A stretch of DNA of 64,000 nt from Roseofilum casamattae BLCC-M143 (GCF_030068455.1 NZ_JAQOSQ010000001.1:248001-312000), one strand, 5' to 3'; positions 18,111 to 27,853 are shown, numbered from the stretch's first letter. Notes: generated by a model from the letters alone, not told the origin. Numbers and translations: made by a program.

Positions 18111-19547
18111 ATGATTAATCTCCTGCTACTAGAGCAGTTTATCGATCTAATTAACCATAAAACCGGGTTAGCAGTTCGCCCTTCAGAACGCAATACCTTG
18201 GCAGACAATATTCAGCAGCGAACGGAGCAACTGCAGCTCGGCTCTGTCTCTCAATATTACCAACTGCTATCGAGCGATAGCAGCACCAGTCGGCAAGAAT
18301 GGGATGATTTTATTAATTTACTTGCCATTGGTGAAAGTTATTTCTTTCGCGATCGCGGGCAGATGAATCTGCTTCGCCATCATCTCCTTCCAGAGTCGAT
18401 CGTACGGGCGCGGGAAGTTAGCAGCAACCGCCCATCCTTGAAGATTTGGAGTGCGGGATGTTCTACAGGGGAAGAAGCCTATTCCTTAGCCATCTTGCTC
18501 GTGCAGCTTATTCCCGATTGGAAGAGGTGGCAGATTCAGATCTTGGGAACCGATATTAATCCCTTTGCCATCGCCCAAGCTCGGGTTGCCACCTACAAGA
18601 AGTGGTCGTTTCGAGATGTAGATGCTCGAATTCAACAGGAATATTTTACTGAAAATCGAGGACTCTGGACTCTGAGAGCTGATGTCAGAAAGTTAGTTAA
18701 TTTTAAAGTTGATAATTTATACTCTAATTCCCAGGGATTGCAGATAGAAGAAGGGTTTGAATGGGATTTAATTCTCTGTCGCAATGTTTTTATCTATTTA
18801 ACTAAGCCAGCGATCGCCCGTGCCTTAGAACGATTCTCTCGGGTTTTGAAACCGGGAGGTTCTTTAATGGTGAGTCATACGGAATTATACGACTATAACT
18901 CAACCCGATGGTCGATTAAAGTTTTGCCCGAATCGATTATTTATCATAAGCCCAAGAAACCAGCAATAGATTCATGCCAGTCCTCCCGCGATCGCAGTTG
19001 TGCAAAACAATCGCAAGTATCCTCAATTCCTTTAAGGCCGGCATTAGCCCCAAATTCTCCAGCAGACAAACTCGTTAAAGTGGCTGCTCCTCGAGACTAC
19101 GAGCAAGCGATCGCCAGATATCAATGCCAGATCCAAGAAAATCCTAAAGATTTTATCGCTCTATTTTCCCTGGCAAATATCTATGCTAACTTAGGAAAGC
19201 TAGAGTTAAGCGTAAAGTATGCAACCCAATGTATATCCCTCAATTCTTTAGAAACAAGTCCCTATTACTTGCTGGCTCAGATTGCTGAAGAAAAGCGAGA
19301 AGTCGAGCAAGCTAAATCCTATTTAAAACGAATTATTTACCTCGACTCCAAACATGTCAATGCTTATTTAGATTTAGGAGCGCTGTATGCTCAACAGAGT
19401 AATAAAATTCAGGCACGTAAGTTTTGGAAAATTGCCCTAGAGTTACTCTGCAATCCGAAGAATGGTACGAACGGATCTACACCAAGAGTAGGGAACAGTA
19501 GCGAAATGATTCAATATTTGCAAAGACAACTGAAAACCGTGCAATAA
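18111..19547 (+). CDS. CheR-type MCP methyltransferase with C-terminal TPR domain
   Basis: 478 residues from ATG 18111 (TTG at 18066 also possible). The CheR fold is shown by WDDFINLLAIGESYFFRDRGQ, the SAM motif WSAGCSTGEEAYSLAI, ILGTDIN and LCRNVFIYL. After a linker, residues about 340-460 form tetratricopeptide repeats (FALANIYANLGKLELSVKYA-like units). It methylates glutamates of chemoreceptors using SAM. The TPR tail is common in CheRs of alternative chemosensory systems (pili or gene regulation). First gene of a three-gene block with CheW and a receptor. Confidence 0.9.
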   Translation: MINLLLLEQFIDLINHKTGLAVRPSERNTLADNIQQRTEQLQLGSVSQYYQLLSSDSSTSRQEWDDFINLLAIGESYFFRDRGQMNLLRHHLLPESIVRAREVSSNRPSLKIWSAGCSTGEEAYSLAILLVQLIPDWKRWQIQILGTDINPFAIAQARVATYKKWSFRDVDARIQQEYFTENRGLWTLRADVRKLVNFKVDNLYSNSQGLQIEEGFEWDLILCRNVFIYLTKPAIARALERFSRVLKPGGSLMVSHTELYDYNSTRWSIKVLPESIIYHKPKKPAIDSCQSSRDRSCAKQSQVSSIPLRPALAPNSPADKLVKVAAPRDYEQAIARYQCQIQENPKDFIALFSLANIYANLGKLELSVKYATQCISLNSLETSPYYLLAQIAEEKREVEQAKSYLKRIIYLDSKHVNAYLDLGALYAQQSNKIQARKFWKIALELLCNPKNGTNGSTPRVGNSSEMIQYLQRQLKTVQ

Positions 19548-19574
19548 CGCCAAATTAGACCAACACCTGCGATC

Positions 19575-20618
19575 GTGGATAGTCAGCCTTTTCTCATTTT
19601 TAGCCTCAATCATCAACGCTATGGGATTCATTCCTTATTGGTAGAAGAAATTTTTTTCTTACCTGAAATTACTCCGATTGCAGAGGTATCGCGGGAAATT
19701 ACTGGAGTGCTTAATCTTCGAGGAGAAATAATTCCAGTCATCGATCTTGAAACGAAGCTAGGGTATTCTCGTCAACACTATCAAATCGATGATAGTGTAA
19801 TTATTTTGTCCGTCGATCGCGATCGCATCGGAGTCATTGTTCGCCACGTTTACGATATCAAAACTATTGACAGTACCCAAATTTCTACTCAATCGTCTCA
19901 TTGGCGATCGCAAACAGACAATACAGAATCTCTCCCGTATCGCTCTTCCATACTGCAAGGAATAATCGAGATAGATGACGCGACTATTTTTCTTTTAAAT
20001 CCAGCCTATTTAATTCAATCTGCCATCGAACTAGGCGATCGAGATTTTGTGGGTAAAGAGAGCGAGAACTCTGTGCCACTCGTTCCCAGAATTGACTTTT
20101 ATCAAAATATAGCAGACCGCGATCGACAACTTTTTCAAGAAAGAGCGCAACATTTAAAACTCCCCTTAACCAATACTGAGATTGAAGGATTAATTGCGAT
20201 CGCCATCATCCGACTGGATCGAGAAGTGTTGGCTATTGACTTAGAATGGGTTCGCGAATTTACTCCCATCGATCGCATCACCCCTATTCCTTGCTGTCCC
20301 AGTCATATTATTGGCAATATTAATCTCAGAGGAGAGATTATTACCTTAGTCCATATTGGCCCGATCTTAAATCTTTCTAAAAATAGCGCGATTAACAATG
20401 CGATCGTCATTATCAAAGATGATTTAGTCTTAGGTTTGGTTGTCGATGCCGTATTAGATATTATCTACTTATCGCCATCTCAAATCCAACCTACTCCATC
20501 GGCCGTAGATGGAGCGCGAGAAACCTACTTACAAGGAACCCTATTTTACGATCGCCAGTTTATTGCAATTTTAGATTTAAAAACAATCTTAAATCATCCT
20601 CATCTTACCATAAACTGA
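19575..20618 (+). CDS. tandem CheW-domain protein
   Basis: 347 residues, GTG start 27 bp after the CheR stop. Two CheW-like folds: residues about 1-140 (LIFSLNHQRYGIHSLLVEEIF, GVLNLRGEIIPVIDL) and about 205-345 (VLAIDLEWVREF, IIGNINLRGEIITLVHI). Both hold the LRGEII core expected for coupling a receptor to a CheA kinase. A two-domain CheW may bridge two receptors or two kinases; that is inference. No cheA is visible in the window. Confidence 0.88.
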   Translation: MDSQPFLIFSLNHQRYGIHSLLVEEIFFLPEITPIAEVSREITGVLNLRGEIIPVIDLETKLGYSRQHYQIDDSVIILSVDRDRIGVIVRHVYDIKTIDSTQISTQSSHWRSQTDNTESLPYRSSILQGIIEIDDATIFLLNPAYLIQSAIELGDRDFVGKESENSVPLVPRIDFYQNIADRDRQLFQERAQHLKLPLTNTEIEGLIAIAIIRLDREVLAIDLEWVREFTPIDRITPIPCCPSHIIGNINLRGEIITLVHIGPILNLSKNSAINNAIVIIKDDLVLGLVVDAVLDIIYLSPSQIQPTPSAVDGARETYLQGTLFYDRQFIAILDLKTILNHPHLTIN

Positions 20619-20657
20619 CCTCTATAATCAGACTATGTTATAGAGAAAAATCTTGTC

Positions 20658-22109
20658 ATGTTTGCTCATTTAAAAATTAAAGGTCGTTTGCTCTTAGGGT
20701 ATGCTATTCCAATTTCCTTTACTCTCTTAACCTCCGGATTAGTTTATCTCACCGCTCAAGAAGTATTCCAGACATTCCGTACGGTCGATCGAGTCCAACA
20801 TGCCATCGTTGAAATGAGCGACCTCAATGTAATCGGTCAAGGGATGATTCGCAGCAATCGCGGCTATTTGGCTGTGGGGAATCCAATTTTCTTGCAAGAA
20901 TTCAAAAACTTTTCTCTGCAATTTGACCTGGCTGCAAACAATGCGAAAAAACGAATAAAACTTCTCGATCAACTCGAGCGCTTGGAAGAAATAATCGTAC
21001 TCAAAAAACAGTATCAAGAGTTTTCAGATCGGGTAAACCAATTACTTCAAGAAGGAAAAAGAGAAGAAGCTATTGCCTTGTTTAACACCGGAGAAGGTAC
21101 GGGATTTGTGCAAAACTTCGATCGCCTGCAATCGGAATTTTATACGATTGAGGAAGCCTTACTGCAACAGGAGACAAACAATGCAGTTTCCTCATTAAAT
21201 CGATTGATTTTAGTCATTAGTGTAGGGACAATTGCATTAATTGTAGTCGCTGTTGTGTTAGCCTTGTGGATTTCTGGAGGCTTAGCAACAGCGATTAACC
21301 GAGCAACGGAAGAGGTTGCTTTATCTTCAGCCGAAATTGCTTCTACCATCGGGCAACAAGAACAAACAGCCGTACAGCAAGCCTCTTCAGTGAATCAAAC
21401 CACAACTACCATGGACGAACTGGGGGCATCATCTCGTCAAGTGTCAGAACAAGCGGAGGCATCGGTGTCAGCTGCCCAACAAGCTCTGCAATTAGCTCAA
21501 GGAGGAAGCGAAGCCGTTGAGAATACCTTACAGGGTATGGAAGATTTGCGCGAAAAGGTGAGCACGATCGCCCAACAAATTGTCTTGCTGAGCGAACAAA
21601 CCGGACAAATCGGCAATATCTCAGCATTAGTGAGCGATTTAGCCAGTCAAACTAATATGTTAGCTCTCAATGCAGCGGTAGAAGCCGTCCGCGCTGGCGA
21701 ACATGGTAAAGGGTTTGCAGTAGTTGCCAGCGAAATTCGCAAACTTGCCGATCAAAGCCGTAAATCTGCCGATAAAATTAACAGCTTAGCGATCGATATT
21801 CAAGGATCGATTAATTCCACCGTCATGGTTACTGAAGAAGGAACAAAAACCGTAACCTCTGGCGTTGATATTGCTCAAGCCACAGCTCGTGCCTTTGCTG
21901 GAGTTACCGACGCCATTAACGATGTGGTTTTGAATAACCAACAAATTTCCTTGAATATTAAGCAGCAGGCGATCGCCATCCAGCAAGTTGTAGAAGCAAT
22001 GAACTCAATCAACCAAGGAGCGCGCGAAACCGCCAATACTATCTCTCAAACGCGCATGGGAACTGAGAAACTCAATGAAGCCGCCATCAACCTGAAACGG
22101 ATTATTTAG
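20658..22109 (+). CDS. methyl-accepting chemotaxis protein
   Basis: 483 residues. First membrane span about 11-32, then a helical ligand-binding region of about 150 residues (CHASE3 or four-helix-bundle like), then a second span about 182-205. The rest is a signalling domain with the highly conserved hairpin tip [20 protein letters not shown] and [16 protein letters not shown]. The HAMP region is very short or degenerate. Follows the double CheW gene by 39 bp, so receptor, adaptor and methyltransferase are likely one operon. Signal unknown; phototaxis or pilus control are possibilities. Confidence 0.93.
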   Translation: MFAHLKIKGRLLLGYAIPISFTLLTSGLVYLTAQEVFQTFRTVDRVQHAIVEMSDLNVIGQGMIRSNRGYLAVGNPIFLQEFKNFSLQFDLAANNAKKRIKLLDQLERLEEIIVLKKQYQEFSDRVNQLLQEGKREEAIALFNTGEGTGFVQNFDRLQSEFYTIEEALLQQETNNAVSSLNRLILVISVGTIALIVVAVVLALWISGGLATAINRATEEVALSSAEIASTIGQQEQTAVQQASSVNQTTTTMDELGASSRQVSEQAEASVSAAQQALQLAQGGSEAVENTLQGMEDLREKVSTIAQQIVLLSEQTGQIGNISALVSDLASQTNMLALNAAVEAVRAGEHGKGFAVVASEIRKLADQSRKSADKINSLAIDIQGSINSTVMVTEEGTKTVTSGVDIAQATARAFAGVTDAINDVVLNNQQISLNIKQQAIAIQQVVEAMNSINQGARETANTISQTRMGTEKLNEAAINLKRII

Positions 22110-22263
22110 CCTGACCTACCACAGAGACTTGAATTTTTATGCGATCGCGATCGTATGTTTGAGTGCGATCGGAACGTATCTTCTACCGATACCGATCGCA
22201 CCCATTTCATCTATTTTCTCTGATAGTAAAGCTATAGTCCTGCCAACTATTCTTTTAGCAATC

Positions 22264-22479
22264 ATGATTAAGCTTCGCTTACTTCCCTACGCACTGCCAG
22301 AACTGTTTGCTCAAGCCAGTGCTACCCGTACCCTAACCCAAGCCGATTGCTACGGACTGCTCGCTGCTGTACTGGAAGAATCTCTCCTTGCAGAAGAGAG
22401 AGCTGCAGTCGATCGGCTCCTCCACGCCGTATGTAAAGGACGCATTCATCCCGTGAACGAAATCTCGGCTGTACTCTAA
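22264..22479 (+). CDS. small conserved-type cyanobacterial protein, unknown function
   Basis: 71 residues from ATG 22264, ending in a helical, charged region (LAAVLEESLLAEERAAVDRLLHAVCKGRI). An in-frame TTG at 22129 would add 45 hydrophobic residues but lacks a good ribosome site. The pattern resembles short cyanobacterial hypothetical proteins of about 70 residues. Lies 155 bp after the receptor gene; whether it belongs to the chemosensory operon is open. Confidence 0.55.
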   Translation: MIKLRLLPYALPELFAQASATRTLTQADCYGLLAAVLEESLLAEERAAVDRLLHAVCKGRIHPVNEISAVL

Positions 22480-22787
22480 CACCCTTCAAAATGTGCCTCA
22501 TACCCAAGACTTGCCCAACCATCCTCTTGAAAAAGCGATCGTAAGTTATGCGATCGGGCGCAACATCTAACCCTCTATGTCTTACTGAGATTTGCAATAA
22601 CGATAAACTTATGATGACTTATACCCGTCTCCAGCGGCCCGAGGAGGTGTCGTCTGGTGTCATACAGCTTGACGACAGGGTAAGTTGTCTCTAAGATAAA
22701 CGTTAACGCAAAATGTAAAGATTCATTAAGAATATCTCACAAAACTTTTTTTAGATTGATTCATAATGACTCGATAAGAGGTTACAG
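22480..22787. other. 308-bp interval with possible small ORF or structured leader
   Basis: Contains a 27-codon ORF (22611-22694, beginning MMTYTRLQRPEEV) and a hairpin with 7-bp arms TGTCGTC (22648-22654) and GACGACA (22671-22677). Both lie in the more GC-rich core of the interval. The final 90 bp before the TPM gene are AT-rich and promoter-like. See findings. Confidence 0.45.
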
Positions 22788-23591
22788 ATGAAAAACGTAT
22801 TTAAGCAAAAAACCTGGATGGCTTGTCTGGCAGTCTTACTCGCCTGTTGTGTCTGGGCGATCGCTCCAGCGGCCCGTGCCTTCAACAATCCAGAACTTCT
22901 CCCCGATGTTCCCACCCCCATCATCGACCTCGGTCGTAACCTCACCGAACGTCAAGAAATAGCTCTAGCTGACGATCTAGATACCTTCGAGCAAGAAACC
23001 GGTTGGAAACTCAGAGTACTCACGCAATTCGATCGCACCCCAGGACGGGCAGTCAAAGACTTCTGGGATCTTAACGACAAAAGCGTTCTCCTCATTGCTG
23101 ATTCTCGAGGAGGAAATATCCTCAACTTCAGCGTCGGAGATGATGTCTACAGTCTGCTTCCCCGCACCTTCTGGATCGAACTGCAAACCCGCTACGGCAA
23201 CCAGTTCTTCGTCCGCGACAACGGTTCCGACCAGTCCATTATCCAGGCCCTAGACTCAATTAAAGTTTGCCTGAACCAAGGGGGATGCAATGTCGTTCCC
23301 GGACTGCCGAGAGAGCAGTGGATACTCACTCTCATCACCTCCTTAGTCGGAGGCATTATTTTTGGATTTGCTGCCATTCCCCGCAACAGCAACCAGAACT
23401 TCGCGTGGCAATGGGCCCTAATCTTCTCTCCCCTGTGGGGCATTTTATTTATTGCTTTCGGCATTGGCCCGGTTGTCTCTCGAACCAACGAATGGCTACC
23501 TTTATTGCGTAACGTCATTGGCTTTGCTTTAGGTGCTCTGGTGGCTTACCTATCGTCAAGTTTCACTCAATCTGAAGCCTCAGAAACCTAA
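22788..23591 (+). CDS. TPM-domain membrane protein, Psb32-like
   Basis: 267 residues. Signal peptide at 1-30 ending in APAARA, then a lumenal or periplasmic TPM domain (residues 35-160) with LTERQEIALADDLDTFEQETG, KSVLLIADSRGGNILNFSVGDDV typical of the family. Two or three membrane spans follow (about 182-205, 211-232, 241-260). Homologous proteins in plants and cyanobacteria protect or repair photosystem II. Alternative: a TPM protein of other function. ATG with GAGG upstream. Confidence 0.85.
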   Translation: MKNVFKQKTWMACLAVLLACCVWAIAPAARAFNNPELLPDVPTPIIDLGRNLTERQEIALADDLDTFEQETGWKLRVLTQFDRTPGRAVKDFWDLNDKSVLLIADSRGGNILNFSVGDDVYSLLPRTFWIELQTRYGNQFFVRDNGSDQSIIQALDSIKVCLNQGGCNVVPGLPREQWILTLITSLVGGIIFGFAAIPRNSNQNFAWQWALIFSPLWGILFIAFGIGPVVSRTNEWLPLLRNVIGFALGALVAYLSSSFTQSEASET

Positions 23592-23779
23592 AAGAGAGGC
23601 AAGCTGGTAAGCTAATACCGTAAGCATTCTGCGATCGCCAATCGGCTTATCGTTACTATTCGAGAAATTTCTTTACCCAGAAAATTCTCGATTCAGTCTT
23701 CAGGGGAGTCAATGAGCGATCGCGCTAACCTAAACTGAATGCTTATCCCCTAACCCATCCTCGTTTTGCTGCTCGGAAT

Positions 23780-24415
23780 ATGGAATGGCACATCACAGAC
23801 GCTCTTAGTTTGGGCATTATCGATCGCGAAATTGGTCCCCATACATTCTCTCCAGCAGAATACGAAATTGTCCGCCGGGCGATCTACTCCACCGCTGATT
23901 TTGAGTACAAAACCCTGATTCGATTCTCCGACCAAGCTCTCCACTCTGGAGCTGCCGCTCTTGCCGCGCGAACAACTATTGTCGTCGATGTGCCCATGGT
24001 ACAGGTAGGTATTGCTCAACTGATTCAGGACACCTTTGCTAATCCTGTCTATTGCAGCATGGAAACCCTAACTCGTCCCCAGAAAGAAAAAACCCAGGTT
24101 GCTTGGGGAGTGGAAACCCTAGCTCAGCGATATCCAGAAGGTATTTTTGTCATCGGTCAATCTCCTACAGCTCTCTCCGTTTTAGTCGAGTTAGTAGAAA
24201 CGGAAGCCATTAAACCCGCTCTCATTGTGGGCGCACCGGCGGGTTTTGTCGAAGCAGATGTGACGAAAGGACGATTAAATGACTCGCAAGTGCCCCATAT
24301 TCGGATTGAGGGACGTAAGGGGAGTGCGGTGGTTGCGGCTGCAATTATGAATGGATTAGTCGATCTCGCGTGGCAGGCTTACGGACAGGAAGGGAAGCGA
24401 TCGGGCTACAATTGA
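23780..24415 (+). CDS. cobH: precorrin-8X methylmutase
   Basis: 211 residues. Moves the methyl group from C-11 to C-12 in cobalamin synthesis, converting precorrin-8X to hydrogenobyrinate (or the cobalt form, CbiC). The catalytic histidine is expected in the segment SDQALHSGAAAL; other family motifs are FANPVYCSMET, AWGVETLA, VIGQSPTAL and LIVGAPAGFV. Complete with an ATG start and stands 22 bp before the next gene. Not in a cobalamin operon here, which is usual in cyanobacteria. Confidence 0.95.
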   Translation: MEWHITDALSLGIIDREIGPHTFSPAEYEIVRRAIYSTADFEYKTLIRFSDQALHSGAAALAARTTIVVDVPMVQVGIAQLIQDTFANPVYCSMETLTRPQKEKTQVAWGVETLAQRYPEGIFVIGQSPTALSVLVELVETEAIKPALIVGAPAGFVEADVTKGRLNDSQVPHIRIEGRKGSAVVAAAIMNGLVDLAWQAYGQEGKRSGYN

Positions 24416-24437
24416 CTCAGGTTAAAGGAATAATTCC

Positions 24438-25043
24438 ATGGCCAAAATTCTCCAGCCAGAAGCGAACTATACCTTTCGGTCTATCTTCGAGTTACCCAAT
24501 GACCCCGATGAAATCTTGGCTGAATTTGGCTATGCCTATCAGCAGCAGCGATTAACCCTACCAAAAGCAACGCGATCGATTGGCGGACTCGAAGAATTAC
24601 AGTTACAAATTGAGTCCAGCTTGCCTTACGTCCAGTTAACCAGCGAAGTTGCGAAACGAGAAGTTTTAATTGCCCCAATTTTACTACGAGTTGCCGTCGA
24701 GTGCCGCCAGACATTACGGTTTGAATATCCCATCAAAATTAACAATTGGTTGCAAGGTAATTTAGATTATTTAATTCGCGCTCCTCAGCATATCGTTGTT
24801 GTTGAAGCCAAGGGAGACAATCTAACCCGTGGTTTTACACAGTTGGGTGTAGAAATGATTGCTCTTTCTTTATTAGAAGATACCCCTGCGATCGTTTATG
24901 GAGCAGTAACCATCGGCAATTTCTGGATATTAGCTCGCTTAGACCGCGATACCAAAAAAATAACACAAGATATTGGTGGCTATCGCGTTCCCGACGATCT
25001 GGAGAGTCTCGTGCGAGTCTTAGTCGGTATCCTACAACGTTGA
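24438..25043 (+). CDS. PD-(D/E)XK nuclease-like protein
   Basis: 201 residues. The segment LQGNLDYLIRAPQHIVVVEAKGDNL has the spaced D and ExK residues of a restriction-endonuclease-like active site, followed by a helix FTQLGVEMIALSLLE. No methylase or specificity partner nearby. The family is common and uncharacterised in cyanobacteria. It starts 22 bp after cobH, so probably co-transcribed, without evident functional link. Confidence 0.65.
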   Translation: MAKILQPEANYTFRSIFELPNDPDEILAEFGYAYQQQRLTLPKATRSIGGLEELQLQIESSLPYVQLTSEVAKREVLIAPILLRVAVECRQTLRFEYPIKINNWLQGNLDYLIRAPQHIVVVEAKGDNLTRGFTQLGVEMIALSLLEDTPAIVYGAVTIGNFWILARLDRDTKKITQDIGGYRVPDDLESLVRVLVGILQR

Positions 25044-25203
25044 GGGATATTCTAACTTGGGTAGAAGGCAGGGTAGAGTGTCCTCGGTGTATATGTTTAA
25101 AATAGTAGCGCTATATAAATAAATATTGCACTCAACTTCCACCGATACCAAAATTCGATACAACAGAAGAGTAAGGAAAAATACAAAGTATGGAAAGGAT
25201 GCC

Positions 25204-25713
25204 ATGGCAACTCCATCACCAATGAATCATAAATCTCTCAATTGGCAGCCGATTATCCTCTCTGCTTTGGGATTTTGGCTGAGTGCCAGCCTCGTTATTG
25301 ACCTAGTAATTATGCCTAGTATGTATAGTTCGGGCATGATGAGCGAACCGGGATTTGCCACTGCTGGCTATTCCATGTTTTGGGTATTCAATCGCATTGA
25401 AATACTCTGCGCGGCTTTAAGCGTAACCGGCTTACTCATTTTGTACGGACAAGGAGAGGCCTCGGACTCGAAACGCAACCCAGCAATTATTTTATCGATC
25501 ATTTTGTTAGCGATCGCGTTAGTCGATACCTATGGCTTTACTCCCCATTTGAGTGGGATGGGTATGGATTTAGCATGGTTTGAGACCGCGCGATCGTTCC
25601 CCAGCAACATGATTCCCATGCAACTTGGATACTGGATTCTGGAACTGTTGAAACTAGTCGGTTGTGGTTTTATTTTAATGTCAATGAGTCGAGCAACTCT
25701 AGAGAATGAATAA
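25204..25713 (+). CDS. small four-span membrane protein (DUF4149-like)
   Basis: 169 residues from ATG 25204, with AAAGGA upstream; an upstream in-frame start at 25126 gives a basic extension without family support. Four hydrophobic spans: about 14-35, 60-82, 92-112 and 135-157. A methionine-rich loop (VIMPSMYSSGMMSEPGF) follows the first span. Weak resemblance to DUF4149 proteins. Function unknown. Followed by a strong terminator. Confidence 0.65.
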   Translation: MATPSPMNHKSLNWQPIILSALGFWLSASLVIDLVIMPSMYSSGMMSEPGFATAGYSMFWVFNRIEILCAALSVTGLLILYGQGEASDSKRNPAIILSIILLAIALVDTYGFTPHLSGMGMDLAWFETARSFPSNMIPMQLGYWILELLKLVGCGFILMSMSRATLENE

Positions 25714-25746
25714 TACCCTAAACTTTGTCTAATCCGATAAAACGGG

Positions 25747-25780
25747 AAGGGAGGAATAACGAATGTTATCCCTCCCTTTT
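25747..25780 (+). terminator. Rho-independent terminator
   Basis: Stem of about 13 paired bases with one mismatch: AAGGGAGG-A-ATAAC (25747-25760), loop GAAT, then GTTAT-C-CCTCCCTT, ending in TTTT. Lies 34 bp after the membrane-protein stop and before the convergent MutY-like gene. Confidence 0.9.
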
Positions 25781-25835
25781 GCTATGGGACTTTATCGCTT
25801 CCTTGTCATCCCTGAAGATGTTGAGAGATCGCAAA

Positions 25836-26534
25836 CTAACAGAAACTCAGAAAATCCGCGCTTTGGCATTGTTCCTGAAGGGGACATTGCGCGCAACGTG
25901 GATTTCTCGCCGTACATATTAGCGCTCCCAAATCCAGTAATGTTAAATTCCACTTGTCCGTATCGCGATCGCGAGCAACAGTGTCTGCAGCTTCCCACAA
26001 TACAGGACAGCGAGACTTCACTCGGCCGCCTTTAACTCCAAAGAAACGCTCTAAAATTCGGGCGACGTTGGTATCGAGTACGGCGGCAGGTTGGGAGAAG
26101 GCATTGGCTAGAATTGCCCTCGCCGAGTATTTGCCAATTCCGGGTAACTGGAGCAGGCCTTTCTCGGAATTGGGAATTGTGCCGCGATCGCTGTTGAGAA
26201 TAATGCGAGCGGACTTGCACAAGCGCTCGGCTCGGAAAAACAAGCCCAAAGGCTGCAAGAGACGAGCAACTTCTTCTACATTGGCAGCAGCTAAGGTTTC
26301 CAGAGTGGGGTAGCGAGTTAAAAAGGTTTCGTAGATAGGCGCGACTGTCGTTGCGTCTGTTTTTTGCAGCAGGCATTCAGCGACAAAGAGATGATAGGGA
26401 TCTCTGGTTCTGCGCCAGGGAAAATCTCGCAAGTGGGTATCTGCCCAAGCGACAAGCTGGCTGCGAAACCAAGCTACTTTCGCCGGTTTGAGCAGTTTGT
26501 TCCCGTTTTTCCGTTTTGCGGTTGCGTTAGTCAT
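25836..26534 (-). CDS. MutY/MIG-like HhH-GPD DNA glycosylase with Fe-S cluster
   Basis: 232 residues from ATG 26534; starts up to 26603 are possible but would overlap the upstream gene. Base-excision repair glycosylase. Visible: PWRRTRDPYHLFVAECLLQKT (catalytic-Glu region), helix-hairpin-helix LPGIGKYSARAIL, catalytic Asp in VLDTNVARIL, and the Cys-x6-Cys-x2-Cys-x5-Cys cluster CTARNPRCAQCPLQEQC. It ends right after the cluster, so the C-terminal NUDIX-like 8-oxoG recognition domain of true MutY is missing. It could be an A/G-specific or a T/G mismatch glycosylase. Confidence 0.85.
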   Translation of the reverse strand: MTNATAKRKNGNKLLKPAKVAWFRSQLVAWADTHLRDFPWRRTRDPYHLFVAECLLQKTDATTVAPIYETFLTRYPTLETLAAANVEEVARLLQPLGLFFRAERLCKSARIILNSDRGTIPNSEKGLLQLPGIGKYSARAILANAFSQPAAVLDTNVARILERFFGVKGGRVKSRCPVLWEAADTVARDRDTDKWNLTLLDLGALICTARNPRCAQCPLQEQCQSADFLSFC

Positions 26535-26599
26535 GGTGTCAAAGAATGACTTTATCATCAACATGATAGCATGGCGGTTCGCGATCGCGGTACAGCTCT

Positions 26600-27064
26600 T
26601 CACAAGGGTTTGGCTTGAGTATTTCTCGCTATCGTTTTGACTTTAAAAGCCTCGAAAAGTTTCCATGTCTTTGTTTCTGCTTTCGGAATCATACCTGGCA
26701 ACCAATAAAGGGAATCTTCAGCTATGCGAGGTTTATTTAAACTCAATTTATCGACTAACCGAATCGTGGATCTCGATCCAAGTTTTGCTATTCCCAGATG
26801 CAGCCAAAGTTTAATGTATGAGCAATCTGTATTCTGCAAACCGTATTCTAGCAATTGTTCTATCAGCTCGTTTTGATTCAATACTTTCTTGGCAACAGAT
26901 AATGAAATATCGCTCTTTTGTTTGACCATCTCTAGAATAATATCAAACGCTTCCTTCTGTGGAATACTTCTTAAATAGCGAAGCACTTTGTTCTGATGTT
27001 CAAAGGTAAGGGATCTCAGTTCTCTGCGATCGATTAAATTTTGGATTTCTATTGGCGATCGCAT
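26600..27064 (-). CDS. hypothetical protein, helical repeats
   Basis: 154 residues, ATG at 27064, 27 bp after radC. Predicted to be a chain of amphipathic helices in the style of HEAT repeats (for example EAFDIILEMVKQKSDISLSVAKKVL). No motif recognised. AT-richer than its neighbours. Part of the minus-strand run PRK-like, radC, this gene, glycosylase. Confidence 0.55.
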   Translation of the reverse strand: MRSPIEIQNLIDRRELRSLTFEHQNKVLRYLRSIPQKEAFDIILEMVKQKSDISLSVAKKVLNQNELIEQLLEYGLQNTDCSYIKLWLHLGIAKLGSRSTIRLVDKLSLNKPRIAEDSLYWLPGMIPKAETKTWKLFEAFKVKTIARNTQAKPL

Positions 27065-27091
27065 ACCGAGGCACCTTCCAAAAACTTATCA

Positions 27092-27820
27092 TTATTCAAA
27101 TTCTGGATAGTCATTCCACAATTCTGTCGTTTGCCGCAAACTTTGATAGGAGCCATTGCCCAAAATCAAATGGTCTAACAAAGAAATGGCCAGCAGTTGA
27201 GCGCCACTGAGTAACTGCTTGGTGAGTTCAATATCTTCATCGCTCGGTTCCGTACTTCCGGTGGGATGGTTGTGCGCAATAATCATCCGACTGGCGCCTT
27301 GACGAATGGTTTCGCGAAAGATTTCTCGGGGATGGGCGAGGGTTTCGGTAGCTGTGCCGATGGTAATAACTTTAGTCGCTTGCAGTTGATTTTTTACGTC
27401 TAATAAGAGTATGGCAAACTTCTCTTGAGTTTGCCACATCAGTTCGTGAGTTAAAGCGGCTGCCGCCGCATCGGGACTATCCACTATCCGCTTAGACGGA
27501 CGAAATTCAAAGACTCGTTTTCCCAGTTCGATCGCAGCAAGAATAGTGGTGGCTTTCGCGGGGCCAATTCCATGAATTTTGGTCAATTCTTGCGGATTAA
27601 TATCGCGGAGAACTTCCAGAGCATCGCGCCGGTTTTGACTCAGCTCGCCCAAAATATATTGCCCTAAACCGACAGCGGATAACTTGCCTTTTCCTTGTCC
27701 CGTTGCTAATAAAATAGCGAGCAACTCTGCGGTACTCAACCGATGAGCGCCCAGTTCGATCAACCGTTCGCGAGGACGCTCGCTTTCGGGCAGATCGACA
27801 ATTCGGAGATTATAGGTCAT
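27092..27820 (-). CDS. radC: RadC family protein (JAB/MPN domain)
   Basis: 242 residues. N-terminal helix-hairpin-helix region ([24 protein letters not shown]) and a C-terminal JAB metallopeptidase fold with the HxH metal motif in [15 protein letters not shown]. The DNA-repair name is historical; the biochemical role of RadC is unproven. Starts 33 bp after the PRK-like kinase and probably shares its transcript. Confidence 0.93.
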   Translation of the reverse strand: MTYNLRIVDLPESERPRERLIELGAHRLSTAELLAILLATGQGKGKLSAVGLGQYILGELSQNRRDALEVLRDINPQELTKIHGIGPAKATTILAAIELGKRVFEFRPSKRIVDSPDAAAAALTHELMWQTQEKFAILLLDVKNQLQATKVITIGTATETLAHPREIFRETIRQGASRMIIAHNHPTGSTEPSDEDIELTKQLLSGAQLLAISLLDHLILGNGSYQSLRQTTELWNDYPEFE

Positions 27821-27853
27821 TCGCGCTGTCGTTAGGAGAAAATAACATCGCCA

